A stretch of 64,000 nt of DNA from DAISKN01 sp963716925 (GCA_963716925.1 CAVQUX010000010.1:372001-436000), one strand, 5' to 3'. Shown: positions 49,801 through 58,659, counted from the stretch's first letter. The notes: generated by a model not told the origin, from the sequence alone. Program-made: numbers and translations.

Positions 49801-51773
49801 CCGGTCAACGTGGTGTTCGACCATTCGATGAGCCGCGGCTCGCCGCTCCGGGTCATCCACCAGTTCCGGCTCTCGAGCCGCGGCTCGCCGGAGAGGAGCT
49901 TCTGGAAGTCCCGCTCCACCTCGGGGCGCTCCTCGGGAAGGAGGAAGGTCTCGGGGAACGCCTTTCCCCGGATCTCCTCGAAGCTGTAGCCGGTGATGCG
50001 CTCGCAGGCGCGGTTGAAACGGACCACGCGGCCTTCGGGATCCAGCACCACCACCAGCGCGGCCGCCGTGTCCAGAACCGCGGAGACGAAGTTGCGCTCC
50101 TTCTCGAGCGCCTCTTCCGCCTGCTTGCGCCTCGTGACCTCGTAGGAGCCGGCGACGATCACCGGCTCGCCGCGGAGCTCGGTCACCACCAGGGCGAACA
50201 CCGCCCAGATCACCGAGCCGTCGGCGCGGCGGACCCGCACCTCGACGTCGTCGATCCGGCCCTCGCGCTTCAGCCGCTCGATGATTCGCGGCCGCTCGGC
50301 GGGATCGTCGTAGAAGTCGAGCGAGCGGCGCTTCATGATCGCCGCGCGCGTCAGCCCCATCAGCGCCGCCTCGCGGTCGTTGGCATAGAGGATCTTGCCG
50401 TCGGAGAGGCGGCTCACCAGAAGCGGAATCGGAGCGGCGTCGATGATCAGGTGGAGCTGCTCGTCGGCCTGCTTCAGCCGGGTGACGTCGGTGTAGACCC
50501 AGACGCGGCCGTCCTTCACCGGAGAGGACACGATCGTCAGATCGCGGGCCACCGGCTCGCGAACGTGGACCGCGTTCTCGTAATGCCCCAGCCCCTCCCC
50601 CTCCGGCTCGGAGCCCTCGGTGAGCGCTCGAACGACCCGATCGAAATATGCCGGATCGGACGCGAGCGACCGCACCCTCCGGTGGAGCTCTTCGATCCCG
50701 GTGAACGAGCCGGCTCGCGCGCCGAAGAACTCCTCCACCCGGCGGTTTCTCGCGAGGATCCGTCCTTCGGGATCGACCATCACGATCGCCGCGAGCGACG
50801 AGTCGAGAATCGCCTGGAGCTCCTCGTTCGCTTTTCGCAGCGACTCCGTCCGCTCCACCACCGTCCGCTCCAGGCGCTGGTACCCGCGGATGTTGTCGAG
50901 GGCGAGTCCGACCATGTTGGCGAACATCTCGAAGCGGGCGACGTCCTGGGCGTCCATGGCGCGCTCCTGGTGCTGCATGTTGCCCACCAGAGCTCCGATG
51001 GGCCGGTTCTGCGAGCGAATCGGCGCGATCACCACGGAGCGCGTGCGGATCACCTCCCCCGGAGCCCTGGGCCAGCGGGGGTCGGAGCTGGGGTCGGCGA
51101 TGAAGAGCGGCTCGTTCTTCTCGAAGCTCTCGAGAACCGGCGGCGGGAGCGGCATTTCTCCCGTGCGGATGCGCTGCTGGAACTTCCGGACGAACTCCGG
51201 CGGGTCCCGGGGAAGACAAATCGAGCGGACCGAGAGAGAACTACCGTCGTGCAGCAGCAGGATGCCGCGGTCGAACTCCAGGCTCTCCGTGAGCAGCCGG
51301 GGCACCGCTTCCAGAAGCTCCGCTTCGTCGCGCAGGCGCGAGAACCGGTTGCTCACGTCGTTGAGAGCGGCGAGCTGCCGGTTCGCGAACGAAAGGCGCT
51401 CGAGGTCGCGCCTCGCCGGTTGCTGGAGCGCCTGGTGAACGGCGAGCTCCAGATCGGCGGTCCGGACCGGCTTGGTGAGGAAGCGGCAAACGCCTAGCTC
51501 CGCCGCCTGGCGCGAGAGCGCGATCGCTCTCTTGCCCGACACCACGAGCACCGGGACCCTCGGCGCCAGGCTCCTCAGGGTGCGCAGCGCCTCGACCCCC
51601 GACTCCGCGCCGATCTCGCAGACGACCAGGTCCGGAGGCCTCGATTGAATCTCGGGGGAAAAGGCCTCGATGGAGCCCGCACGAACGTCGAAGCCCCTGG
51701 CCTCGAGGCGACGCGCCGTGCTCCGGCCGCTGCCGGGGCGGCTCTCGAGATAAAGGATTTCGATCGGCTGCAT
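46860..51773 (-). CDS. Giant hybrid histidine kinase: receiver, GAF and PAS array, HisKA, HATPase
   Basis: A 1637-residue sensor. In order: a degenerate receiver (about 1-115; the phospho-acceptor site reads DLVVCEIGAE with Glu for Asp); GAF (about 150-300); four PAS domains (about 330-820, e.g. LAAIVMVDPEGRILARN, YDGIVILDANGVFVERN); coiled linker; GAF (about 880-1020); GAF (about 1070-1220); PAS (about 1240-1360, VIFSMKPDGRLTYVSPKF); HisKA with the phospho-His in GIAHEINTPVGAI; HATPase with LNQVFLNLLNNARQAI and SDTGAGIAPENLRKIFDPGF. No membrane segment is evident, so it is probably a cytoplasmic multi-input sensor. ATG 51773 is chosen because receiver homology begins there. It is divergent from the kinase-DUF4388-DnaJ gene by 178 bases. 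Confidence 0.93.
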   Translation of the reverse strand: MQPIEILYLESRPGSGRSTARRLEARGFDVRAGSIEAFSPEIQSRPPDLVVCEIGAESGVEALRTLRSLAPRVPVLVVSGKRAIALSRQAAELGVCRFLTKPVRTADLELAVHQALQQPARRDLERLSFANRQLAALNDVSNRFSRLRDEAELLEAVPRLLTESLEFDRGILLLHDGSSLSVRSICLPRDPPEFVRKFQQRIRTGEMPLPPPVLESFEKNEPLFIADPSSDPRWPRAPGEVIRTRSVVIAPIRSQNRPIGALVGNMQHQERAMDAQDVARFEMFANMVGLALDNIRGYQRLERTVVERTESLRKANEELQAILDSSLAAIVMVDPEGRILARNRRVEEFFGARAGSFTGIEELHRRVRSLASDPAYFDRVVRALTEGSEPEGEGLGHYENAVHVREPVARDLTIVSSPVKDGRVWVYTDVTRLKQADEQLHLIIDAAPIPLLVSRLSDGKILYANDREAALMGLTRAAIMKRRSLDFYDDPAERPRIIERLKREGRIDDVEVRVRRADGSVIWAVFALVVTELRGEPVIVAGSYEVTRRKQAEEALEKERNFVSAVLDTAAALVVVLDPEGRVVRFNRACERITGYSFEEIRGKAFPETFLLPEERPEVERDFQKLLSGEPRLESRNWWMTRSGEPRLIEWSNTTLTGAEGSVEYVVATGIDVTERLQARQKLKLYRQVFDRSYDGIVILDANGVFVERNPIHRVLSGFADEDLLGRSAADFFGRELMESVLRTVRETGIYRGELLAPNADGTRTPIEVSVFSILNDAGEVLYYVGIGRDITERKRAETALQSAHDALEERVEARTRELARLNETLLTEVAERKQAEEAIRRSHELLSKQNAVLADFSKRLNPEGGDPQSLMAELTRAASTTLDVARVSVWMYREAESVIECLDLYDAPSGRHEQGQQLARVDFPSYFRALGEHRAIAAHDAHLDPRTREFSSSYLTPLGITAMLDAPIWLEGKMVGVICNEHVGPPRTWTPEEERFAASVADFASLTLEAHQRFRAEQDLRKAHDELETRVEQRTAQLARMNVAYRDEIHERRLAQEALAVRLRYEEGLAACSKTLLTESDSGNALPEALRHLLVASEASGVYLFENFEDPDHGLSMRPVYEIAAAPEGDENASSRPTAIPYSRFPRWRAELSAGNPVGGIVALLPEDERAVLSSLNVSSIASLPLFVDGAWQGFLGVLDSGREREWSKEDIRSLETVAEMVGVYLGRKRAAEALRLSEERFRSLVENANDVIFSMKPDGRLTYVSPKFTDATGYAVEEVLGNTLFPMMHPEDQVRARDWLDHGLESGERFSGYEYRFRHQDGAWRWWVATASVLVDDDGRPREIIGIAHDFTRMKDVLEDLGRANRELRETQSQLVQSEKMASLGSLVAGIAHEINTPVGAISSMHDTLVRALRKLEATLNEEHPGVVTSSPSLQSALKLVQEANRVIESGTQRVTEIVRRLRSFARLDQAELKKADIHEGLEDTLALIHHELKHNIVVKRDYGDVPPISCYPGRLNQVFLNLLNNARQAILGKGEIRIRTSIRDDRVHIAVSDTGAGIAPENLRKIFDPGFTTKGVGVGTGLGLSICYQILRDHKGEILVESELGNGSTFTVVLPMDLDQSAPLVGTTAAKDAS

Positions 51774-51951
51774 GGAGGGCCGCGGACTCAACGATATTAG
51801 CGAGACTCGCGGCCAATGCCAAAGGGCGCCGGGGGAACGCGGGAGCGCCCGATCCGCGGCTGGACGCTCGGCGAAACCGCTGGTATCCTGGAATGTCCAC
51901 CTGGAGGCCGCATCGAATGAAACCCGCCGTTTCCCGTCTGCCGGAACGCCT

Positions 51952-54464
51952 ATGACCGACGCCGCCGACGAGCTCGGCGAAGGGCCGCTGGTCCAGGCGC
52001 TCATCGAGGTTCTCGGGAGCCGCTACCGATTCGTGTCCCGGCTCGGGGCGGGGGCGTTCGGGGACGTCTACTGCGTTCACGACACCGTGCTCGAGCGCAA
52101 CATCGCCGTCAAACGGGTGCGGCTGGACGCGTTCGCCGACGCCGCCCAGCGGAAGGAGCTCCGGGAGCGTACCGTCCGCGAAGCCATCGTCGCCGCCAGG
52201 CTCAAGCATCCCCATATCGTCACCATTCACGACATCGTCGATCGCCCGGACATGTGCTTCATCCTGATGGAGTACATCGAAGGCGTGACCCTGGCGAAGC
52301 TCCTCAAGGATCGGGGCCGGCTCTCGGTGGAAGACACGGCACGGCTCCTCGGTCAGGCGGCGTCCGCACTCGACTTCGCGCACCAGAAGGGCGTGGTCCA
52401 TCGCGACATCAAACCCGCCAACATCATGATCGAGGCCGGCGGCGGGAACGTGAAGGTCATGGACTTCGGAATCGCGAAATCCGACGCCTCCGAGCTCACC
52501 GCGGCGGGAAGCGTCCTGGGAACGCCCAACTACATGTCGCCGGAGCAGGCCCGCGGCGAGCTCACGATCGGCCCGCCCGCGGATCTCTCTCTCTCGGATG
52601 CGTGCTCTACGAGTGTCTCGTGGGGCAGAAGGCATTCGTGGGAACGAACGTGATGGCCACGCTCATGACCATCATCAACGAAGGGCCGAGGCCCTTCGAT
52701 CGCGAGGCCCTCGGCCTCCCCCCCGCGTTTCACGAAGTGCTGAACCGAGCGCTCGCGAAGGACCCGGCCGAGCGTTTCGTCACCGGCAGCGGGCTCATCG
52801 ACGCGCTGACCTCGCTTCCCTCCGCCGCTCCCGCGGACCAGGCGACCGTGGTCATTCCCGGGCCCGAGCCGCCGCCGGCCGCGGCACTGGTGGTGACCCG
52901 GCGCGAGCCGGGAGACCGCTCCTCGTTCGACGCACGCCTCCAGGGGAGCCTCGCCGACACCACCGTGGCGGAGCTGATCCGGGAAGTGTACAGCGCTCGA
53001 AGCACGGGAATCCTCCACGTCGAGCGGGACGGAGTTGGCAAGCGCCTCTACTTCAAGAAGGGGAACGTGGTCTTCGCGAACTCCGACGTCAACGACGATC
53101 GCCTCGGGGAGTTCCTGATTCGAACGGGAGAGATCGACCGCGCCGCGTTCGATCGAGCCTCGGAGTTGATGCGAAAGACCGGAAAACGCATGGGTACGAC
53201 GCTCATCGAGCTCGAGGTGCTGAGCCCGGACAAGCTCACCGGGCTCGTTCGCGGTCAGGTGCAGCAGATCATCTACTCGGTCTTCGACTGGGACAGCGGC
53301 CACTATGGGTTCGAGATCCTCGACCGTCCGGTGGAGGAGGACATCATCGTCGACCTCTCCACCGCCGAGCTGATCCTCATCGGGGTGCGCGCCATGGGGT
53401 CGCTCCTTCACATCCGGAGCGCGCTCGGCTCCCTCGAGCGAGTGCTCCGCCACACCGAGAATCCGCTGCTGCTCTACCAGAAGATGACGTTGACGCCGTC
53501 CGAGGGCTACGTGCTCTCCCGGATCGACGGCTCGACTTCCGTCGCGGAGATCGCGTCGATCTCGCCTCTCGGAGAGAACGAGACCCTTCGCTGCGTCTAC
53601 GCCCTGGTTTCGGCGGGCGTCGTCGAGCTCGCGACCCGGACGCTCCCCCCGACGTCCCGAATCTCCTCCCCGGCGGAGCGCGAAGAGCGCATCCCCCTTT
53701 CCGACGCGCAGAAGAAAGAGGCCCAGGAGCCGCCCTCGGCGGCGGGCCTGGAAGAGGAAGTCCTCGCCGACATCGCGGCGAAGCACGCCTCTCTGGAGAC
53801 GGCCGACTATTACTCGCTCCTCGAGGTCAGCCCGGGCGCCTCCGACGACGAGATCAAGAAGGGCTACTATGCGATGGCGAAGAAATACCATCCCGACCGC
53901 CATCACCTCCCTCACCTGCGGAACGTTCAGGGACTGCTGGAGGAGCTCTTCGCCAAGATAACCATGGCCTATCAAGAGCTGTCGGATCCCGCCTCCCGGC
54001 GCCGCTACGACGGAGCGCGGCAACAGAAAGCGCGCGTGATCGCCGACCCGGCCGTGCAGGGACCCGTGCCCTACACCGCGCCGCCAGAGGTCGTCGCCGA
54101 CCGCCACTACCAGCAGGGCTACACCCACTTCGAGCGCATGGAGTACTTCGACGCTATCCAGTGCCTCAGGGAATGCGTGCGGATGATGCCGGGCGAGCCC
54201 CGATACCACAAGCTCCTCGCGAAAGCCCTCTCGAGGAACCCCAACTGGAGGAAGGAGGCGGAGGTTCACTTCATGGTGGCGCTGAAGGCCAACGAGTTCG
54301 ACCTCGAGTGCATCCTCGGGCTCGCGGAGAACTACGAGGCGGCGGGCCTCACCACCCGGGCGGCGAACCTCTACGAGAAGATCCTCGCCTACGATCCGGA
54401 CCACCCCGTGGCTCGAGAGAAGCTTCACGGCAAGGGCTCGGGAAAGCCCAGGAAGAAGACCTAG
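51952..54464 (+). CDS. Ser/Thr kinase - DUF4388 - DnaJ - TPR fusion, frameshifted in the kinase domain
   Basis: About 837 residues if repaired. The kinase domain (about 20-285) has LGAGAFGDVYCVHD, KGVVHRDIKPANIMI, KVMDFGIAKSD and GTPNYMSPEQARGE. The frame then breaks in the CT run 52585-52595: one base is missing, and the second frame resumes with SLGCVLYECLVGQ. Next come a DUF4388 domain (LQGSLADTTVAELIREVY, GVGKRLYFKKGNVVFANSDV), a DnaJ domain (YYSLLEVSPGASDDEIKKGY, KKYHPDRHH with HPD) and a TPR-like tail. The combination of kinase with a J-domain is unusual and could link phosphorylation to chaperone recruitment. Whether the break is real or a sequencing error is open. Confidence 0.85.
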
Positions 54465-54589
54465 CCTACTCCCTCCCGCGGGGCGACTCTACCTCAGTGA
54501 ACGGCTGTCCTGCCGATATCAAGGAGGCGAGCGCCAGAAACGTCAAAGCTCCCTCCCAGTAACACTCCCTCCTCCCGGGAATCGCGCGG

Positions 54590-54605
54590 TGGCACGGCGA
54601 TTGCT
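54590..54605 (+). promoter_or_regulatory. Sigma-54 promoter, perfect consensus
   Basis: TGGCACG-GCGA-TTGCT matches the TGGCACG-N4-TTGCW consensus at every position, with GG and GC ten bases apart. A start near 54617 gives a leader of about 95 bases to the BON gene (ATG 54713). The flank TTGCTCTTC is shared with the site at 58889. Confidence 0.85.
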
Positions 54606-54712
54606 CTTCGCCCGGGTGTCGAGCTCTCAACACCGAGACGACGACCGATCCGGCGCATGGAGCTCGACGATCGAAGATCCTGAAACGAAACAGAACTCGA
54701 GGAGACGTTCCA

Positions 54713-55060
54713 ATGAAGTACCGAAATTACTCGATCCCTTTCCTCTGTCTCTCTGCCCTCTTGGCGTCCGGTTGCACGGCCACGAAGAACACGGGAGTTG
54801 CCGTGGGAGAAGGCGCGAAGGAAGCCGCTCAGCAGGTGAATCAAACCGCCACGGATGCAAGCATTACCGCGGCAGTCAAGATGAAGATGGCCGATGACCC
54901 GAACGTGTCGGCCACGGACATCAACGTCGATACCACCGACGGCGTGGTGACGCTGAATGGAAAGGTTCAGGATTCGGCGGTAGCACAAAAGGCCGTCGCC
55001 ATCGCGAAGTCGGTGGACGGCGTGAAGCGCGTCAAGTCCAATCTCACCGTCCGACGGTAG
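54713..55060 (+). CDS. BON-domain lipoprotein (OsmY-like)
   Basis: A 115-residue lipoprotein. The signal ends CLSALLASGCTATK (lipobox LASGC). The BON domain covers about 45-115: DASITAAVKMKMADDPNVSA, DGVVTLNGKVQDSAVAQKAV and VDGVKRVKSNLTVR. BON proteins bind membrane lipids and respond to osmotic or envelope stress. A perfect sigma-54 promoter precedes it. It is the first of a series of small envelope-stress genes. Confidence 0.9.
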   Translation: MKYRNYSIPFLCLSALLASGCTATKNTGVAVGEGAKEAAQQVNQTATDASITAAVKMKMADDPNVSATDINVDTTDGVVTLNGKVQDSAVAQKAVAIAKSVDGVKRVKSNLTVRR

Positions 55061-55189
55061 GAATGAAAATCGGTCTCTGGCTGCAATCGGTATTGTAAAG
55101 TCTAGAATCCTCTCCGTCGGTCCCGCTGCGATCGTCCCGGGACCCTGGTAGAGCCGCGCTCGCACGACCGATCGCGAGAAGGAGGAAGA

Positions 55190-55453
55190 ATGGGAATTCT
55201 GCAGAACCTGTTTCGGAATGCGGGACGCCGCTCGTCGACCAATGGAACGCCGGGCGCGGGCGCGCCAGGAATGGACGCGACTCCGCGCACCAGAAGCCGC
55301 TGGCACATCGTCGTCTCCGGCGACACCTTGTCCACGATCGCGAAGCGCGAGTACGGCGACGCCAACGACTGGCCGAAGATCTACTGGGCGAACCGAAAGG
55401 TCGTCAAGAGCCCGACGCTGATCCACGCAGGTCAAGTGTTGCGGATCCCTTGA
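55190..55453 (+). CDS. Small LysM-domain protein (paralogue of 58971-59270)
   Basis: An 87-residue protein. A flexible Gly/Ser/Thr-rich N-terminus (MGILQNLFRNAGRR) is followed by one LysM domain: WHIVVSGDTLSTIAKREYGD, ANDWPKIYWANRKVV, LIHAGQVLRIP. There is no signal peptide, as in YgaU/LysM proteins that act with BON domains. It has a GGAGG-type ribosome site. It lies 129 bases after the BON gene; a TAGAAT box (55102-55107) without a clear -35 is in the gap. Confidence 0.9.
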   Translation: MGILQNLFRNAGRRSSTNGTPGAGAPGMDATPRTRSRWHIVVSGDTLSTIAKREYGDANDWPKIYWANRKVVKSPTLIHAGQVLRIP

Positions 55454-55505
55454 GCTCGGTGCGCTGACATCCCAACCGGGGCCACCGTCGTATACACTGT
55501 TACGC

Positions 55506-56921
55506 GTGCAAGGATCTGGTGCGTTGATGGGCCCGGGGGACTCGAACGATGAGACCACGGCTCTTCCACCCCTGGTCGCCACACCCCGCGCATTGATCGT
55601 GGATGACGACCCCGGGTTCCTGCTCGGGCTCTCGGAAGTCGTCAAGCGCGAGGGGTTCGCAGTGACCAACGCCGGCACGTTGAAGCAAGCCCGCGAGGAG
55701 ATCGCGTCGAGCCCGCCCGATATCGTGCTCGTCGACCTTCAGCTGCCGGACGGGAGCGGCCTCGATCTGCTGGACGACTTCGAGGGCACCGCAGCCCCGG
55801 AGGTCGTTCTGATCACGGGGAATGCGAGCATCGAGACCGCGGTCGAGGCCCTCCGCCGCGGCGCGGCCGACTACCTCACCAAACCCGTCGATATCGCCAG
55901 GGTCAAAATGGCTCTGGGCAACCTCAATCGTACCCTCCAGATGAAGGGTGAGATCGGCTCGTTGCGCACCGAGCTGCGCAAGCTCGGCCGCTTCGGACCC
56001 CTCGTCGGCGCGTCGCCCGCGATGCAGAAGATCTACGACCTGATCGCACGGGTGGCCAGAACCAACGCCAGCATCATCCTCACCGGCGAGACGGGTACGG
56101 GAAAAGAGGTCGTGGCACGGACCATCCACGACTTGAGCCGACGCGGCAAGGCGCCTTTCCTTCCGATGAACTGCGGAGCGGTCTCGGCGAACCTGATCGA
56201 GAGCGAGCTCTTCGGCCACGAGCGCGGCAGCTTCACCGGAGCGGAGAGAATGCACCGGGGATACTTCGAGCGCGCCCAGGGAGGGACCCTGTTTCTCGAC
56301 GAGATCGCGGAGATGCCCATGGACCTCCAGGTAAGGCTCCTTCGCGTCCTCGAAACCTCAGCGGTCACCCGCGTTGGAGGAAGCGATTCGTTCCAGGTCG
56401 ATGTCCGCATCATCGCGGCCTCGAACCAGCGGATCGAGAATGCCCTCTCGGCGGGGAAGCTTCGCGAGGACCTGCTCTATCGCCTCAACGTCTTCCATAT
56501 CCGGATCCCCCCGCTTCGGGAGCGGGGGGACGACGTCGAGCTTCTGGCCGAGGAGTTCATTAGGGAGCTGAACGCGGCCGAGGGGACGGCCAAGCGCTTC
56601 ACCCGGGCGTGCCTCGATCGCCTCCGCCAGCACGAATGGCCCGGCAACGTGCGAGAGCTCAGAAACGTGGTTCAGCGCGCGTTCATCCTCGCCGAGGAGG
56701 TCGTGGGCATCGATTCCCTCTCCCTCGAGGTCACCGAGGAACGAGACGCGCCCGCGTCGAGCTTGTCGATCCAGGTGGGGATCCCCATGGCGGAGATGGA
56801 GCGCCGCCTCATCCTGGCGACCCTCGATCATTTCGAAGGCAACAAGTTGAAGGTCGCCGATATCCTCGGGATCAGCGTGAAGACCCTCTACAACCGGCTG
56901 AGGGAATACAAGGCCGACTGA
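55506..56921 (+). CDS. NtrC-family sigma-54-dependent response regulator
   Basis: A 471-residue enhancer-binding protein. The receiver (about 30-145) has RALIVDDDPGFLLGLSEV and the phospho-Asp in IVLVDLQLPDGSG. The AAA+ domain (about 165-400) has GETGTGKEVVARTIH, ELFGHERGSFTGAE (the GAFTGA sigma-54 contact loop as GSFTGA), FLDEIAEMPMDLQ and REDLLYRLNVFHI. A Fis-type helix-turn-helix ends it (MERRLILATLDHFEGNKLKV, SVKTLYNRLREY). It opens sigma-54 promoters when phosphorylated. The sigma-54 sites at 54590, 57523, 57991 and 58889 surround it, so it is the natural regulator of these genes. The start is GTG 55506 or ATG 55527. Confidence 0.95.
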   Translation: MQGSGALMGPGDSNDETTALPPLVATPRALIVDDDPGFLLGLSEVVKREGFAVTNAGTLKQAREEIASSPPDIVLVDLQLPDGSGLDLLDDFEGTAAPEVVLITGNASIETAVEALRRGAADYLTKPVDIARVKMALGNLNRTLQMKGEIGSLRTELRKLGRFGPLVGASPAMQKIYDLIARVARTNASIILTGETGTGKEVVARTIHDLSRRGKAPFLPMNCGAVSANLIESELFGHERGSFTGAERMHRGYFERAQGGTLFLDEIAEMPMDLQVRLLRVLETSAVTRVGGSDSFQVDVRIIAASNQRIENALSAGKLREDLLYRLNVFHIRIPPLRERGDDVELLAEEFIRELNAAEGTAKRFTRACLDRLRQHEWPGNVRELRNVVQRAFILAEEVVGIDSLSLEVTEERDAPASSLSIQVGIPMAEMERRLILATLDHFEGNKLKVADILGISVKTLYNRLREYKAD

Positions 56922-56967
56922 CCCTGTCCTGACACCCGGAGATACGCGGGGAGCGAGCCGCGGTGGT

Positions 56968-57435
56968 CTAGTCCCAGAGAATGCGCGAGGCCTGCATGCC
57001 GCCGCAGCCGTTCTTCTCGAACGAGCGCGCGCAGCCGCCCTTGAAGCAGGAATCGCCGCTGAAACCCTCGGGGTTCACGAACTTCGTCCACTCCCGAACC
57101 GCCTCGCGAATCTCCTCGACACCGGCGTCGTGCTCGGTAATGAGGTAGGCGGTAAGGCCCCAGACGGTCCGCGAGAGGTTGCAGACGCAGCAGCAGGTAT
57201 AGGCCGAGTTGCTCGAGCAGCAAGCGGCGGGAAGCGAGGAAAGAGCCTCGCGCTTGACGGCCTCCTGCTCCCTCGTGAGCCGGATCGTCTCGTAATAGCC
57301 GATGAACTGGATCGCCTGCTCGCGGACGTCGGTGAAAGCGATTTTCTTCTCGGCTGCCGATCGCGCGGGACGGGCGAGAAACGGGCTCCCCGAGAGGAGA
57401 ACTCCCGCGAGAACGGAAACGGCGGCCAGGCGCAT
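56968..57435 (-). CDS. Exported Cys-rich protein, unknown function
   Basis: A 155-residue protein with a signal peptide of about 26 residues (MRLAAVSVLAGVLLSGSPFL). The mature part has a compact Cys array: LPAACCSSNSAYTCCCVCNL (six Cys) and later GDSCFKGGCARSFEKNGCGG (three Cys). It ends MQASRILWD. WGLTAYLITEHDAGVEEIRE connects them. I do not know its function; the array suggests binding of a metal or an iron-sulfur or copper site in the periplasm. It converges with the NtrC-type gene. Confidence 0.8.
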   Translation of the reverse strand: MRLAAVSVLAGVLLSGSPFLARPARSAAEKKIAFTDVREQAIQFIGYYETIRLTREQEAVKREALSSLPAACCSSNSAYTCCCVCNLSRTVWGLTAYLITEHDAGVEEIREAVREWTKFVNPEGFSGDSCFKGGCARSFEKNGCGGMQASRILWD

Positions 57436-57522
57436 CGGTTATTCCTTTCGACTCCATCGAGCATCGTCGGCCCGATGTTCCACCGTCAAGCATAGAAACA
57501 ACGAGCGCGGAGAGCAACCAAG

Positions 57523-57538
57523 TGGCACGACGCGTGCA
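57523..57538 (+). promoter_or_regulatory. Sigma-54 promoter, one mismatch
   Basis: TGGCACG-ACGC-GTGCA differs from consensus only in the first base of the -12 box. It lies 109 bases upstream of ATG 57648. Its presence argues against coding sequence from 57522 in the same frame. Confidence 0.6.
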
Positions 57539-57647
57539 CGAGAAGAGCACCGACGACGTCGAGGTCATTTCGCCCGGCGAGGTCGTGACTGCTGCCACAA
57601 GACTGCAGCGGGCCCTGCTGGCTCGCCTGTTGACGGAGGAGGACCGC

Positions 57648-57854
57648 ATGAATTACGAGAATGGGACTACCGAGGATTCGTACGGGTATACGTATGGACG
57701 CACACTCAGCTCAATCGAGCCGCAGAGGCTTGCCCACGCCTACCTCAGACTAATCGACGCCTATCGGCCCTCGGAGAGTCCTTCTCCGCGGAACACGGCG
57801 ATCGACGCCACGGCGAGAAGAATCGCGCGCGCTATGGCTGTCTCTCTCTGCTAG
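57648..57854 (+). CDS. Small protein of unknown function downstream of a sigma-54 site
   Basis: A 68-residue acidic-to-basic protein beginning MNYENGTTEDSYGYTYG and ending RRIARAMAVSLC. GGAGGAGG lies 5 bases before the ATG, a very strong ribosome site. I recognise no family. The N-terminus is rich in Tyr, Gly and Glu, and the second half is helical. The in-frame GTG at 57522 would read through the sigma-54 promoter and is rejected. Confidence 0.55.
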   Translation: MNYENGTTEDSYGYTYGRTLSSIEPQRLAHAYLRLIDAYRPSESPSPRNTAIDATARRIARAMAVSLC

Positions 57855-57990
57855 TGCGGGCACCGCTGGCTCGTGGGCGAGAGCAATTTGTAGAAAGAGC
57901 CGCCGAACTCCGACTCGTACGCGTCGAGCCGTTTGCCTCCCGCGCCCACTCAGTACAACCACCGCAGCAACATGGAGTGATTCCGTGAGG

Positions 57991-58006
57991 GTGGCTCAGG
58001 TCTTGC
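57991..58006 (+). promoter_or_regulatory. Probable sigma-54 promoter for the GlsB/dodecin genes
   Basis: TGGCTCA-GGTC-TTGCT has a perfect -12 box and two mismatches in the -24 box, with correct GG/GC spacing. It lies 73 bases before ATG 58079. Confidence 0.5.
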
Positions 58007-58078
58007 TTTCTAAACAGTCGGCGGCCACGGCAAGGAGTCCATACACGGACACCCTGTCGCGGATGCCAGGAGGAAGTC

Positions 58079-58360
58079 ATGGAGTTAGCATCGAACAATC
58101 TCATCGTTACACTCATCATCGGCGGCATCATCGGATGGCTGGCGAGCATCCTGATGAGGGCCAATGGCCAGATGGGGATTCTGGCCAATATCATCGTCGG
58201 CATCATCGGGTCGTTTCTCGGCGTCTACGTAGCGAACGCGCTGGGCGTTCGGGCTCAAGGGGCGCCTGCGGCCTGGATCGTCGCCATTCTCGGCGCGGCA
58301 TTGCTCATCGGGATCCTGCGGGGACTGGGCGTCTTCTCCAGATTGGGCTCCGCGCGTTAG
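58079..58360 (+). CDS. GlsB/YeaQ/YmgE-family stress membrane protein
   Basis: A 93-residue inner-membrane protein with three hydrophobic segments. IIGGIIGWLASILMRANGQM, NIIVGIIGSFLGVYVANAL and WIVAILGAALLIGILRG are typical transglycosylase-associated/GlsB family features. These proteins accumulate under envelope, acid or stationary-phase stress. The ribosome site AGGAGG is 6 bases before ATG. The dodecin gene starts 17 bases after it. Confidence 0.92.
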   Translation: MELASNNLIVTLIIGGIIGWLASILMRANGQMGILANIIVGIIGSFLGVYVANALGVRAQGAPAAWIVAILGAALLIGILRGLGVFSRLGSAR

Positions 58361-58377
58361 CCAGAGGAAGGGACGAC

Positions 58378-58581
58378 ATGTCAGTAGCCAAAGTTTCCGA
58401 GATCAGCGCTACCTCGACCAAGAGCTTCGAGGATGCGATCCAACAGGGTCTGGAGAGGGCGAACAAGACGCTCCGCAATGTCCAGAGCGCCTGGATCAAG
58501 GAGCAGCAGGTCAGGTTGAGCAAAGGTGTCATCACCGAGTTCCAGGTCAACATGATGCTCACGTTCGTCATCGACGATTAG
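58378..58581 (+). CDS. Dodecin-family flavin-binding protein
   Basis: A 67-residue protein matching dodecins: VSEISATSTKSFEDAIQQGL, RANKTLRNVQSAWIKEQQVR, ITEFQVNMMLTFVID. Dodecins assemble as hollow 12-mers that bind flavins (or CoA), buffering free flavin and limiting light or redox damage. The conserved Trp (SAWIKEQ) stacks on the isoalloxazine ring. It is co-transcribed with the GlsB gene. Confidence 0.93.
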   Translation: MSVAKVSEISATSTKSFEDAIQQGLERANKTLRNVQSAWIKEQQVRLSKGVITEFQVNMMLTFVIDD

Positions 58582-58659
58582 CAGCGATAACCCGGGCGGC
58601 GCGGAAGCGGCGAGCCAGACACGCTCGCTCCCGCCCGCCGCAGCTTCACGGAGGTTCCA

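Noticed and set aside
46983..51497. A 1504-codon open frame on the plus strand opposite the giant histidine kinase
   Set aside because: It is the antisense shadow of a GC-rich kinase gene; it has no domain features and its composition (His, Arg, Asp, Gly rich) is what the opposite strand gives.
57522..57647. An N-terminal extension of the small gene at 57648 starting at GTG 57522
   Set aside because: The stretch contains a near-perfect sigma-54 promoter, and a very strong ribosome site precedes ATG 57648.
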